Part shown: positions 19,434 through 27,995 of the stretch, piece after piece | Position numbering within the stretch: position 1 is the first letter of the stretch | Layout of the letters: each line of letters opens with the position of its first letter | Source of the DNA: Sinosporangium album | GTDB lineage: Bacteria; Actinomycetota; Actinomycetes; Streptosporangiales; Streptosporangiaceae | Assembly: GCF_900100605.1 (NCBI RefSeq) | Contig: NZ_FNCN01000003.1 | Coordinates: 124,001-188,000 of the forward strand | Reading direction: 5' to 3' | Length of the DNA: 64,000 nt | Position numbers and translations under genes: made by a program | Notes under the pieces: generated by a model | Database searches by the model: none | Told to the model about the DNA's origin: nothing | The model's input: the letters and a program-made list of their open reading frames with translations, nothing else

Positions 19434-19875
19434 CAGCGCGCCGCAGGCGGCTCCTCTCCCCGGTGACGGGGCGGGGAGCCGCCGCCATGTCTTTCACCGG
19501 CAGGTCCGCTTCGCCGACATCGATTCGCTGGGCCACGTGAACAACGTGCGTTTCTTCGACTACTTGGAGGACGCGCGGATGGCTCTGCTCTATGTCGATC
19601 CGGCGCGGGAGGGCGGGCAGCCCTACAGAGGTTTCGTGGTCCTCAACCATGAGATCCACTACCGGCGTCCGCTGACGCTGCGTGCCGATCCGATCAGGGT
19701 GGAGACGAGGGTGAGCGGCATCGCGTTCGCCCGGTTCACGCTCCACCATGAGATCCGCGACGACTCCGAGGTGTTCGCCCAGGCGCAGACCGTGCTCGTG
19801 TCCTACGACGTCGAGGCGGCGAGGCCGCGGAGGCTGTCCGGCGAGGAGATCGCCTACCTCAAGCGTTTCGCCTGA
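19426..19875 (+). CDS. Hotdog-fold acyl-CoA thioesterase
   Basis: 4-hydroxybenzoyl-CoA thioesterase/YbgC-like protein (149 aa). The signature VRFADIDSLGHVNNVRFFDYLEDAR carries the catalytic Asp of FADIDSLGHVNN. The rest of the hotdog fold follows, including VLNHEIHYRRPL and a C-terminal helix. The GTG start overlaps the ettA stop by 8 bases, so the two are co-translated. The same pair occurs near each other in mycobacteria (Rv2477c and Rv2475c). The acyl substrate is unknown. Confidence 0.85.
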
Positions 19876-19981
19876 GGCGGAACCGTTTTCCCCCGCGGTG
19901 CTCCGGGGAGAATGTGGGATGTCACCGGCTGGCTACTTTATGTAGCGAAAGTTGCTGATAGCTCGCCTTCGGGGGAAGACA

Positions 19982-20182
19982 ATGAAAGCTCGTTCGTTCT
20001 TGGGGTGTGCCCTGTCGGCCGTCGCACTGGCGGCTGCCGGCGTCGCCGTGTCGCTGCACGGCGTGGCCGCCGCCTCGGTGCCGATGATCGTCATAGGTCC
20101 GGTTTATGCGGAGCCGGTCTCCGGGACCGTCGTCGAGGGCGCTGCGGCGCCTCCCGTGGAGGAGACGCCGCTTTCACAGTAA
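19982..20182 (+). CDS. Small predicted secreted protein
   Basis: Protein of 66 aa, unrecognised. It begins MKARSFLGCALSAVALAAAG, a classic signal peptide: basic start, hydrophobic core, then AxA-like sites around HGVAAAS and VYAEP. The mature part would be only about 25-35 residues, acidic and Pro/Val-rich (VVEGAAAPPVEETPLSQ). The ATG at 19982 has a GGGGGAAG site; a TTG 30 bases upstream is less likely. It is followed at once by glbO on the opposite strand. The gene is short and could be a chance frame, but the signal peptide and ribosome site argue for reality. Confidence 0.55.
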   Translation: MKARSFLGCALSAVALAAAGVAVSLHGVAAASVPMIVIGPVYAEPVSGTVVEGAAAPPVEETPLSQ

Positions 20183-20216
20183 AAGCCCTGACAAGCCGAC
20201 GAGTCAGCGCGGACCA

Positions 20217-20615
20217 TCATCCTTCCGGCGCGTTGACGAGGCTGTGCGCGGCATAGACGAGGTAGTCCAACAACCGCTTCTCCAAGTCCTCCGGCAGGTC
20301 GAGGGTCTGGACGGCGTCGTGCATGTGACGGAGCCAGGCGTCGCGCTCCGCGGGCCCGATGACGAAGGGCGCGTGGCGCATGCGAAGCCTGGGGTGCCCG
20401 CGTTCCCGGCTATAGGTGTTGGGGCCGCCCCAATACTGGATGAGAAAAAGCCGCAGCCGCTCCTCCGCCCCCTCGAAGTCGTCTTCCGGATAGAGGGGAC
20501 GCAGCAGGGGGTCTTCGGCCACGCCCACGTAGAACCGGTGCACTAGACGGCGGAAGGTCTCCTCGCCGCCCATCGCCTCATAGAGGGTCACAGACTCCTC
20601 GGTGCTCCCTGACAT
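20217..20615 (-). CDS. glbO: Group II truncated haemoglobin
   Basis: trHbO-type globin (132 aa), a heme protein for oxygen or NO chemistry. It shows [18 protein letters not shown] (B10 Tyr in HRFY), [29 protein letters not shown], the proximal-His segment [12 protein letters not shown], and the G8 Trp in AWLRHM. These are group II hallmarks. Neighbouring ettA and thioesterase genes match the mycobacterial glbO (Rv2470) neighbourhood. The ATG at 20615 lies 18 bases downstream of an AGG-rich region. It is convergent with the small secreted-protein gene. Confidence 0.93.
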   Translation of the reverse strand: MSGSTEESVTLYEAMGGEETFRRLVHRFYVGVAEDPLLRPLYPEDDFEGAEERLRLFLIQYWGGPNTYSRERGHPRLRMRHAPFVIGPAERDAWLRHMHDAVQTLDLPEDLEKRLLDYLVYAAHSLVNAPEG

Positions 20616-20775
20616 GCCCCTCAGCCTAAGACAATCCGGGGATGGTGTTGCCGCCGGAGGCTGCTTTCGGCAGGGGCGTCCCGCCTGCGCACGGGCAGTC
20701 GCAGCTGCTCAGCGGGCACGGGACGGCTCCACCATCTAGTTGCGTGCACATGCAGACTTCTCACGTGCAGGGCAT

Positions 20776-20803
20776 CCGGTACGGCACGGCGGTGCCGTAC
20801 CGG
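20776..20803 (-). terminator. Hairpin terminator of the MscS gene
   Basis: CCGGTACGGCAC and GTGCCGTACCGG form a perfect 12-bp stem with a GGCG loop, 31 bases past the mscS-family stop codon on the minus strand. Confidence 0.75.
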
Positions 20804-20833
20804 AGCCCCTCAAACGGCCCGTGAGGCGACGTG

Positions 20834-21886
20834 TCAGGGGGCGGAGGACTCGGCCACGATGGCGATGTCGGCGCTGTCCAGCGCCGCCTTCACACGCCTG
20901 CGGAGCTTGCGGGTGAGGGCCGCACGCTGAAGCGGGTCGGTCTTGACCGTGATGCGGAAGACGATCGCGGTCTCCGAGAGCCCTTCGAAGCCCCAGACCT
21001 GCGGCTCTTCGAAGATGACCGTCTGGTGGTAGGCCGGGTCCTCCCAGAGCTCCTTGGCCGCCTGCATAAGGACTTGCTTCACCTTGGCCGCGTCCGCGTG
21101 GTTGTCCACGGGCACGTCCATGACGGCCCTGGCCCAGCCCTGAGACTCATTGCCGACCCTGGTGACGGTGCCGTTGCGGACGTACCACACCCGGCCGTCC
21201 GGGTCCCTGAGCCTGGTGACGCGCAGGGTGACCGCCTCCACGGTGCCGGTGGCCGAGCCGAGGTCGATGACGTCGCCCACGCCGTACTGGTCTTCCAGCA
21301 ACATGAACATCCCGGCGAAGAAGTCCTTGATCAGCTCCTGTGCGCCGAAGCCCAGGGCCACGCCGAGGATGCTGACGCTGGTGAGGAGCGGTGCGAGGTT
21401 CATTCCCAGCCGGTCGATGACCATGAGTGCGGCGGTGCCGATGATGACGATCGAGGTGAGGCTTCGCAGCACCGACCCCATGGTCTCGGCCCGCTGGCGC
21501 CTGCGTTCGGACAGCAGCGCGGGGCTGCTCTCGGTGACGGTCGGCGACTTGTTGCGCAGTCGGTCGGGCATGACCCCTTCGGCCATGCGGCCCGTGACGC
21601 GCGTGATCAGCCGATGGGTCAGCTTGCGGAGCGCCAGTGCCGCGGCCACGATCAGCACGATCGCGAGCAGGGTGCCGAGGGCCGGGACCCAGGACTCCTG
21701 CACGAAGGTGACGAGCGATCCGGGGTCGGGGATGTCGTTGAGGTCGGGCAGGTTGTTGATGAGGCTGCTCGGAGAGGGGCTGGAGGTCGGAGTGGGGGTG
21801 GGGGTGACCGTCACCGTGGGGGTCACTTCCGGAGTGATGACCGGTGTGGGCGTGCTCACGGGACTCGGCGAGGCCAGGAAAGGCAC
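20834..21886 (-). CDS. MscS-family mechanosensitive channel
   Basis: Small-conductance mechanosensitive channel (350 aa) in the cytoplasmic membrane. A Thr/Pro-rich N-terminal segment (about 10-45) is followed by hydrophobic helices (ALGTLLAIVLIVAAALAL; SIVIIGTAALMVI). Next comes the pore helix and beta domain: LLTSVSILGVALGFGAQELIKDFFAGMFMLLEDQYGVGDVIDLG, here summarised by its core GFGAQELIKDFFAG and QYGVGDVIDLG. A GTG start at 21886 with GAGGGGG 9 bases upstream is best. The T/P-rich extracytoplasmic N terminus is longer than in E. coli MscS. It probably releases solutes on hypo-osmotic shock. Confidence 0.9.
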   Translation of the reverse strand: MPFLASPSPVSTPTPVITPEVTPTVTVTPTPTPTSSPSPSSLINNLPDLNDIPDPGSLVTFVQESWVPALGTLLAIVLIVAAALALRKLTHRLITRVTGRMAEGVMPDRLRNKSPTVTESSPALLSERRRQRAETMGSVLRSLTSIVIIGTAALMVIDRLGMNLAPLLTSVSILGVALGFGAQELIKDFFAGMFMLLEDQYGVGDVIDLGSATGTVEAVTLRVTRLRDPDGRVWYVRNGTVTRVGNESQGWARAVMDVPVDNHADAAKVKQVLMQAAKELWEDPAYHQTVIFEEPQVWGFEGLSETAIVFRITVKTDPLQRAALTRKLRRRVKAALDSADIAIVAESSAP

Positions 21887-22895
21887 GACGTGGATCCCCC
21901 TCGGATCGATGACTTCATAACGTACTGGTCACGGGACCCCCACAATATTGCCGATTCTGTGTGGAATCGTCACGTCCGCCCGAGAACCGATCAATGGCGT
22001 CGGACACACGTGAGGCCCGCATCACCCGGGAGACCATGATGCCTGTACGGCTGTCGCGTCACGGGGAGACACCTGGCTACGACCCGTGCGCGGAGGTGGA
22101 CGCCCCTCCGGATCGGTCCGGACGGGAGAGGTCAGGCTTGCTCGCCTGGCCGACTCACGTCCGGACCGGCCGCTGTCACATTACGCCGGGGAAGACGGGC
22201 AGGTCCCGACCACGGGCCGCGGAGGGCGGGACGGGGCCTGCCGGTGACGCACGGCTCGGCGGGGACACGCACCCGGAAGCATGTCCCGCACCGGTCCGGA
22301 AGGGGGATCCCCCCGAGCACTCCCCGGGAGGCCCGGAAAGTGGTTTTCAGCCTCCGGGTCATACCCGGGGGCTCGCCCTGCGAGCAGGACGAGGTCTTGT
22401 GACCGCGGTCCTCCGAGGCGAGTGCGGAGGGAAAGTACCGATGCCTCGCCTGGAGGGTTCGCGGACGGTTGGCGGATGGATTTATGGCGGAGCAGAGCGG
22501 GCTGTCGCCGTACCGCTCGAACGGCGGTCTCGCACGCGGCCGTGCGGAGCCGGTCGGTGCGGCCCGCGCCGTCTGTCCCCGGCGCGGGTCGCACCGGAGT
22601 TCGAGCGGAGGGGAACGCCCGGTGCTTTTTTCAGGAGGGGGAGGTTCGTTGAGCGCCGACCGGCGCCCTCAGACCGCCTCGCGGCGGCCTTGGGGCATCC
22701 GGTGGTGCTGCGATCTGGCGGGTCGCGCGGCCGGGTCGGCCGACGGCGTCGCTGTGGTCGGGGTGTGGAGCCGACGGGGTGCCCAGTGTCCTCTTGGAGA
22801 AGGACACTCCGCACCGGCCACCCCGCCGGCCCCGTGGGACCGCGGTAGGCGCGGTGAGCCCCGGTGGCTGCGCTCCACCCGGATCACCGCCTGGC
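21887..22895. other. One-kilobase interval without a recognisable gene
   Basis: Long frames exist on both strands because of the high GC content, but none has protein-like composition, a ribosome site or a familiar motif. There are small hairpins such as GCTCGC/GCGAGC near 22370 and a GGGGGATCCCCC palindrome near 22302. The first 80 bases beside the MscS start are AT-richer and probably hold its promoter. The rest may be decayed coding DNA. Confidence 0.5.
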
Positions 22896-23183
22896 TCATT
22901 CGCCCACCGCGGCGAGTACGCGGGCGACCTTGGTCGCCGCGCCGGCCGGGTCGTCCGCGTGATGCATGCGCTCTCCCCAGGACCACCAGTAGTACCAGTC
23001 GCGGTGGTCTTTGACCGGGGTGTGCGGTCGGCAGGTGACGTTCTCGGCCAGGCTGGTCGCGTTGGGGTTGATCACGCGGACGAAGGCGCGACCCGAGTGG
23101 GTCTTCACCACCCGCGCGAGCAAGCCCCGGGCGTCAAGTTCTGACACCAGACGCTCCAGATGTCCGAAGTCTTCCTCCCCCAC
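22896..23183 (-). CDS. Hypothetical protein, divergent from the regulator gene
   Basis: Protein of 95 aa without an assigned function. The GTG at 23183 has a strong AAGGAGGG site 9 bases upstream. The sequence has normal protein composition, with HLERLVSELDARGLLARVV, FVRVINPNATSLAENVTC and the Trp-rich DWYYWWSWGERMHHADDP, ending in a helix AATKVARVLAAVGE. Similar small proteins with a WWWSWG-like patch are, from memory, common beside XRE-type regulators in actinomycetes. The shared intergenic region with the regulator suggests co-regulation. Confidence 0.75.
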   Translation of the reverse strand: MGEEDFGHLERLVSELDARGLLARVVKTHSGRAFVRVINPNATSLAENVTCRPHTPVKDHRDWYYWWSWGERMHHADDPAGAATKVARVLAAVGE

Positions 23184-23527
23184 CTGAATGCCCTCCTTAA
23201 GTGGCTTGGTCCGGCAACTGTCCGTGGTCCCGTGGTCCGCGAATCGTTGCTGGTCCGCCCAAGATGACTCACCTGGTGAGATGGGTCAACGCACACGAGC
23301 TCAACGTCAGGGTGGGGGTTGTGCCAACTGGGTTGAAAGAACCTGTCCAGGGGAGGACGATCCTTAGCCGGTAGCTTTTAGTGAGCGTTCTCCACGAGTA
23401 CAGGTATGGTCCATCATTTCTCATAGGCGCAGTGGAACCACCGACACCTCGCTGCGTATGAGTTCGGTGAGGACCGGTCGGGACATGTGTGCCAGCCCGC
23501 TCTGCTGGCCGCGAGAGAGGGGCCGGT

Positions 23528-25099
23528 ATGTCCGGCAGGCAGCACAGAGAGACTGAAGTAGCGCGGAGGATCCGGGCGAAAGGTCTGGCCGGGAGTCATC
23601 CCATGGCCCAAATCGCTGACGAGGTCCATGAGGTCTGCGGTCCGCAGTTCGGTACAACCCGCATCAAGAGCCATCGGCTCGGCTACGGCATCGCGTTGGC
23701 CGATGTCATCGAGCAGGTCAGAGCGCTGTTCGAGCGCGACGGAAAACCGGTGCCGGGCATCGGGGAGACATTGTTGTCCGCCTATGAGAGCGGGCTGAAA
23801 AAACCCGGCCCCGAATACCTGCATTACCTGTGCCTGGTCTACAGGGTCGAACCGGTCGCCCTCGGTTACGAGGGGCCGTGCATCTGCGGCCACGGCCACC
23901 GCATGCAAGGTGGTGCCCGGGGCGACCTCCACGAGGGAAGGCGCGACGCTGCCTCAAGTCCGCGCGAGCTGCTGAACGCTGCAAGCAGCGGCGATTCCTC
24001 TGCGGACGGGGGCAATGAGGAGGAAAACGTGCTACGCAGGACGCTGCTACAGCTCCTTGCCGGCACCACTGTCTCATTGGATGGACAAGTGCTCGGAGCT
24101 GTTGAGGGCATTCGCAGGCGATTGGACGACACCTTGGTCTCGGGGACGGTGTCGGCCGCGATGCTCGACCACTGGGAAGAGGCGACCACCGGATTCGGCC
24201 GCCAATACAGCAACACCCCGCCGTTACGGCTTCTCTGCGATGTTCTCCTGGAATTGAGCGCGGTGCGTCAGGCGCTTGAACGGCGCCAGCCGATGGACAT
24301 CCAAGACGGTCTACTCCGCATGACGGCCAGGCTGGCCGGGCTGAGCGGCATGGTCATGATCAATCTCGGTGACCACCGCATGGCCCGGTCTTTCTTTCGT
24401 ACGGGCCGGACCGCTGCGGACGAGACCGGAGACCGCGCGCTGCGCGCCTGGGTGACCGCCCGCGAGGCCTTGGTCCCGCTCTACTACGGCGATCCGCGCG
24501 AGGCGCTCAACCTCGCCAAGAAGAGCCGCGATCTCGCTGGCCAGACCGCGTGCGCGGCGCAGGCCATGGCTCCCGTCGTCGAGGCACGGGCGCTGGCGAT
24601 GATGGCGGGAGCCGGCAAGAAGGACGTGATCGACCAGGCCAAGCGCGCCCTGTCCCGGGCGAGGGCGGCCTTCACCCAGATGAGCGCGGACGAGCAGGAG
24701 GACCCCACCTTCGGCTACACCGAAAAGCAGCTCTATTTCCACCAGGGCGATGCGCTCGTCAAGCTCGGTGACACCATTGAGGCCGACCTCTCCTTGCAGC
24801 GGGCGCTCAGCAAATACGATTCCTCGGAATGGCTCGATCCCGCACTGATCCAGTTCGATCGTGCCAAGTGCAAGCTGATCGAGGATGAGGTCGAGGAGGC
24901 CCTGACCATCGCGAAGGCCGCGGTGGACTCCCTGCGGACGGAATACCGCACGGACATCGTCATGCGCCGCGCCTACGATCTCATGAAGCAGATCGAGACC
25001 CGGGCGGCCGGCGCCCACGAGCTCGAACAGTTCCAGGAGTTCAGAGACAGCCTGGCGCCGGGGGAGCAGCTTCAAGAGCATCGGAGGGCCGGTGCATGA
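23528..25099 (+). CDS. HTH/TPR-type transcriptional regulator
   Basis: Predicted cytoplasmic regulator (523 aa). The N-terminal 120 residues resemble an XRE-like DNA-binding unit (KSHRLGYGIALADVIEQVRALFERDGK and SAYESGLKKPGPEYLHYLCLVYRVEP, here given as GIALADVIEQVRALF and YESGLKKPGPEYL). A linker with CICGHGHRM follows. Residues 170-520 form helical TPR-like repeats (ARSFFRTGRTAADETGDRAL, EALNLAKKSRDLAGQ, LYFHQGDALVKLGDTIEA). The ATG at 23528 follows GAGAGAGGGG. An in-frame codon at 23489 is less likely. The 3' end overlaps a GNAT gene (ATGA). The ligand and targets are unknown. Confidence 0.75.
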   Translation: MSGRQHRETEVARRIRAKGLAGSHPMAQIADEVHEVCGPQFGTTRIKSHRLGYGIALADVIEQVRALFERDGKPVPGIGETLLSAYESGLKKPGPEYLHYLCLVYRVEPVALGYEGPCICGHGHRMQGGARGDLHEGRRDAASSPRELLNAASSGDSSADGGNEEENVLRRTLLQLLAGTTVSLDGQVLGAVEGIRRRLDDTLVSGTVSAAMLDHWEEATTGFGRQYSNTPPLRLLCDVLLELSAVRQALERRQPMDIQDGLLRMTARLAGLSGMVMINLGDHRMARSFFRTGRTAADETGDRALRAWVTAREALVPLYYGDPREALNLAKKSRDLAGQTACAAQAMAPVVEARALAMMAGAGKKDVIDQAKRALSRARAAFTQMSADEQEDPTFGYTEKQLYFHQGDALVKLGDTIEADLSLQRALSKYDSSEWLDPALIQFDRAKCKLIEDEVEEALTIAKAAVDSLRTEYRTDIVMRRAYDLMKQIETRAAGAHELEQFQEFRDSLAPGEQLQEHRRAGA

Positions 25100-25593
25100 G
25101 CCTCACGGTCAGGCGATACCACTCGTCTGATCTTCCGGCCGTTCAGGTGATGCACCGGCTCTGCCTTGCGCAAGTCGGTCTCGCTCCGGGGGATGGCGTC
25201 TACTACGACGATGATTTCCCCCGTATTCACCAGATCTACATCGCCGACAGAGGCGAGTTCCTGGTCGGCGAGTCCGCCGGGCGTGTGGTGGCGATGGGGG
25301 CGCTCCGCAGGATCGACGAGGAGCGGGCGGAGATCTGCCGCATGCGGGTACACCCGGATTTTCAGCGCCGCAGATTCGGAACGGAGATCCTGCGTCGGCT
25401 GGAGGAGCGCGCGGTCGAACTCGGCTACCGGCGCATCCGTGTCGACACCACTCTCAACCAGGCCGCCGCTCTGGCGCTCTACCGGAAGTTCGGATGGGTG
25501 GAGACCGGGCGTGAGCTGGTGGGAGGCCTGATCGTGGTCTACGGGGAGAAGGTGATCGGTCCGGCGTTCGGCGCCGGACACGGCCCTGTGTGA
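25096..25593 (+). CDS. GNAT family N-acetyltransferase
   Basis: Acetyltransferase of 165 aa, translationally coupled to the regulator gene by ATGA. The acetyl-CoA motif is CRMRVHPDFQRRRFGTEILRRLEERA, core VHPDFQRRRFGTEIL. It is followed by YRRIRVDTTLNQAAALALYRKFGW, the usual GNAT C-terminal region. The substrate is unknown. Pairing with a sensory HTH/TPR protein suggests an inducible modification or resistance function, which is inference. The last codons lie inside a 17-bp direct repeat (25578-25594 and 25595-25611). Confidence 0.88.
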   Translation: MSLTVRRYHSSDLPAVQVMHRLCLAQVGLAPGDGVYYDDDFPRIHQIYIADRGEFLVGESAGRVVAMGALRRIDEERAEICRMRVHPDFQRRRFGTEILRRLEERAVELGYRRIRVDTTLNQAAALALYRKFGWVETGRELVGGLIVVYGEKVIGPAFGAGHGPV

Positions 25594-25614
25594 GACACGG
25601 CCCTGTGTGAGCCG

Positions 25615-25642
25615 TGGGGCGCTCTCTGAAGAGGGCGCCCCA
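25615..25642 (+). terminator. Hairpin terminator after the regulator-GNAT pair
   Basis: TGGGGCGC and GCGCCCCA form an 8-bp stem that continues through TCTCT/AGAGG with one G-T pair to about 13 bp. It begins 22 bases after the GNAT stop. Confidence 0.75.
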
Positions 25643-25693
25643 CTGTGAGGGAGGGGGGCCGCGCCCCCTCCCTGACCCGCCTTCCCGTGCCGC

Positions 25694-25778
25694 GTCGACA
25701 AGAGGTCGACAAGAGGTCGACAAGAGGTCGACAAGAGGTCGACAAGAGGTCGACAAGAGGTCGACAAGAGGTCGACAG
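25694..25778. repeat. 11-bp tandem repeat, seven full copies
   Basis: Seven exact copies of GTCGACAAGAG run from 25694 to 25770, with a partial eighth. Each contains a GTCGAC palindrome. The 11-bp period is close to one DNA turn, so all copies present the same helix face. The run lies just downstream of a terminator and is non-coding. Confidence 0.95.
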
Positions 25779-26212
25779 GCCGCTGACAGGGGGCGACGGG
25801 ACGGCGGCCGGGGCAAAGATGCAGGCAATGTCAGGCTATTGTCGAGATTAATCCGCTATTTTCATAGTGATTCCCTATGATGGGAACTGTTGTCGTACGT
25901 TGGTAAGATCGTTTTCCCGTCGCGCCCCCGCTGTCTGGGGCGACGCGGAAAAGATCTTTTCGGGCAAGAGAGAACGCCCAGCATCTGCCTCTCTGGCATC
26001 TGGAGTGCTGATATTTCCAAGTATGGTGTTCGGTGTCGTTAAGTTGAGCTGGAGTTGGTGCTCCTAATTCTCTGATGGCGCCCCCCCAGGCCCTCGGCCT
26101 GGCTGAATGGGATAAGTCCTAGAGTGACGGAAATAAGCCTGAGTATAAGAGTAATACCTCTGGCAGTGGTTCATGTAATGCCACTAGCTATTGCTAGTGG
26201 AATGCTGCTTTT
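25779..26212. other. AT-richer non-coding region upstream of the EamA gene
   Basis: This interval is clearly less GC-rich than the rest of the window, especially 25830-25910 and 26005-26170. No convincing gene is present. It contains a CCAGGCC/GGCCTGG hairpin (26086-26102) and a CCACTAGC/GCTAGTGG palindrome (26181-26200). It could hold promoters, a small RNA or foreign DNA. Confidence 0.5.
26181..26200 (+). promoter_or_regulatory. Operator-like palindrome before the EamA gene
   Basis: CCACTAGC and GCTAGTGG are a perfect 8-bp inverted repeat with a 4-base spacer, ending 12 bases before the ATG at 26213. It could be a repressor site or an RNA hairpin that masks translation initiation, since no Shine-Dalgarno sequence is visible. 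Confidence 0.5.
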
Positions 26213-27571
26213 ATGGCAGTGCTGCCCGCTTCCTTCCCCCTCATGGGAGCTGTGCTTCTATTGTTCGTCAGTGCCGCGTGGGGGTCGGCGTTTCCGCTGA
26301 TGAAAGACCTCATGATCCGTATGCCGGTGGAAGACCTCCTGGCCGCGCGTTACGGGATCGCCGCCGTGGTGTTGTTCGCCATCCGGCCGAGTTCCTTGTT
26401 CCATCTACCTCGAGGCACCTGGTCGAAGGGTGCGCTGCTCGGCCTGATGTTCGGCATCGGGCAGACCTCGCAGGCCATCGCCCTCCACGGCCTCCCCGCC
26501 TCTGTGTCGGGGTTCGCCGTCGGCTGCAGCGTAGTGATCACGCCGCTGCTCGGGCTGCTGGTGCTGCGGACCGGGCTACCCGTGCGCACCTGGATCGGGG
26601 TGATCTTCGCCACGGCGGGGATGGCGGTCTTCACCCTTCTGCGCGGCACGGAGGGGAGTGACATCTCCCTGGCGGCACTCGGACTCACCCTGTTCGCAGC
26701 GGCCCTGTACTCCGGCCACACCCTCGTGCTCGGCCGTGTCGCCGGCCCAGGTGAGGTCTACGCCCTGACCGTGATCCAACTGGCCACGATCGGAGCGATC
26801 AACGGTGTCCTCGCCCTACCCGACGGGCTGACGCTCCCCGACCGGCCCGGCGACTGGTGGATCCTCGCCCACCTCTCCATCGTCTCCTGCGCGCTGGGCT
26901 TTCTGGCGCGCTCCCTCGGCCAGGTCTACGTGGCCCCCGTCTCGGCCTCCGTGCTGCTCTCGTCACAGCCCCTCTGGGTGACCCTCCTGGCCGCGACCCT
27001 GTACGGCGAAGCCGTCACCTGGAGCGTCGCCGTGGGCGGAGGGCTGATGCTGGCGGCCATGCTGCTCGCCGTACCGTCCTCCGAGACGGCGAATTCACCG
27101 CCCCCCACGGCACCCGACCCCCCTCTTCCTCCGCCCGGTCCGGCGGAAGAGGCGCGGCCCGAGGCGGCGGTGCGGGCGGCCCGGGTGCTGTCGGCCCTCC
27201 TCGAACCGCGACCGGACCCTGACGACGAGGCCGCCCGCGTCGCCGAACGCCCGGATGAGGCACCGCCCCACCGGGACGCGCCGCCGCCGGCTCCGGCCGA
27301 ACGTCCCCTCGTGCCGGAGCAGCGCGAAGGCGTCGAGGGCGTCGACCCGCTGGTGCGGCGCGCGCTGGAGATCATTCGAGAGAGGGGCTCGCCCCTCACA
27401 ACCGAGAACTCGCGACCGGGCGCGGCCCGGGGCGGCGAGGTTCCCACCGCTGAGGCGGGCGCCGGACCCGCGGTTCCGCGATGTTCGGACTATCCCAGCC
27501 ACGGCGAAGTGTCGCCGGGACGGCTTCGATGGCCCACAGCGGTGACGATCCCGGGCTTGATCGTCGAATGA
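26213..27571 (+). CDS. EamA/DMT-family transporter with long C-terminal tail
   Basis: Drug/metabolite transporter (452 aa). About ten hydrophobic helices occupy residues 5-290, with the EamA features SAAWGSAFPLMKDL and, in the second half, SLGQVYVAPVSASVLLSSQPLW. The substrate is unknown. After LLAVPSSE the protein continues for about 160 residues of Pro/Glu/Arg-rich, probably cytoplasmic disordered sequence (PPPTAPDPPLPPPGPAEEAR). Such a tail is absent from ordinary DMT proteins. Codon usage stays GC-biased through the tail, so a readthrough artefact is possible but not obvious. The start could also be the ATG at 26243. Confidence 0.82.
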   Translation: MAVLPASFPLMGAVLLLFVSAAWGSAFPLMKDLMIRMPVEDLLAARYGIAAVVLFAIRPSSLFHLPRGTWSKGALLGLMFGIGQTSQAIALHGLPASVSGFAVGCSVVITPLLGLLVLRTGLPVRTWIGVIFATAGMAVFTLLRGTEGSDISLAALGLTLFAAALYSGHTLVLGRVAGPGEVYALTVIQLATIGAINGVLALPDGLTLPDRPGDWWILAHLSIVSCALGFLARSLGQVYVAPVSASVLLSSQPLWVTLLAATLYGEAVTWSVAVGGGLMLAAMLLAVPSSETANSPPPTAPDPPLPPPGPAEEARPEAAVRAARVLSALLEPRPDPDDEAARVAERPDEAPPHRDAPPPAPAERPLVPEQREGVEGVDPLVRRALEIIRERGSPLTTENSRPGAARGGEVPTAEAGAGPAVPRCSDYPSHGEVSPGRLRWPTAVTIPGLIVE

Positions 27572-27995
27572 CGTCGTAGGGCCGGTTCGCCGCTCGGGCA
27601 TGGGCCGGGGCCGAGTGGCGAACCGTCTCGCTGCCGAGGCGCACGCCGTACCCTGCCTCTTGTCCACGGGGTGCGCGCGGCGCCCCGGCGGGGCCGCGCT
27701 CGGGCAAGGTGATCGGCAACGCGATGGTTGCCAGGTGTCCGGCTAGATGATCGAGGGCCGGGTGATCCGGAAATGTCCGGCGCGCTTGCAGGTGGTGCTT
27801 TCTCCCCTTGGGGAGGGGAACTTTCCTTCACAGGGGACAACTCATCATCCCCTTGACATAAGCGGGTGGAGGATTGTCCGCTACGGACAAGGATCGCCGC
27901 GGCGAGGGTGGGGATTTATCCCCCGCTCTAGGCTTCCGTGTGGGGGAGCCCCCGTGATGAGCCCCCGTGATGCGTGCCCCGCGCGGTGGAGTCCC
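27572..27995. other. Convergent intergenic region
   Basis: No gene is supported between the convergent EamA and TIGR03086 genes. It contains a perfect TTGTCCG/CGGACAA inverted repeat (27874-27890, spacer CTA), a -35-like TTGACA at 27853, and a repeated GAGCCCCCGTGAT near 27944-27970. Confidence 0.45.

Noticed and set aside
20642-20824. A 60-codon frame upstream of glbO
   Set aside because: It spans the MscS terminator hairpin and lacks a ribosome site and any recognisable motif.
22469-23014. A long plus-strand frame of 181 codons in the gap after the MscS gene
   Set aside because: It is extremely Arg/Gly/Pro-rich, has no ribosome site or motif, and overlaps a well-supported gene on the other strand.
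27853-27858. A consensus TTGACA -35 box
   Set aside because: No -10 element at 16-18 bases and no plus-strand gene downstream; it is probably chance.
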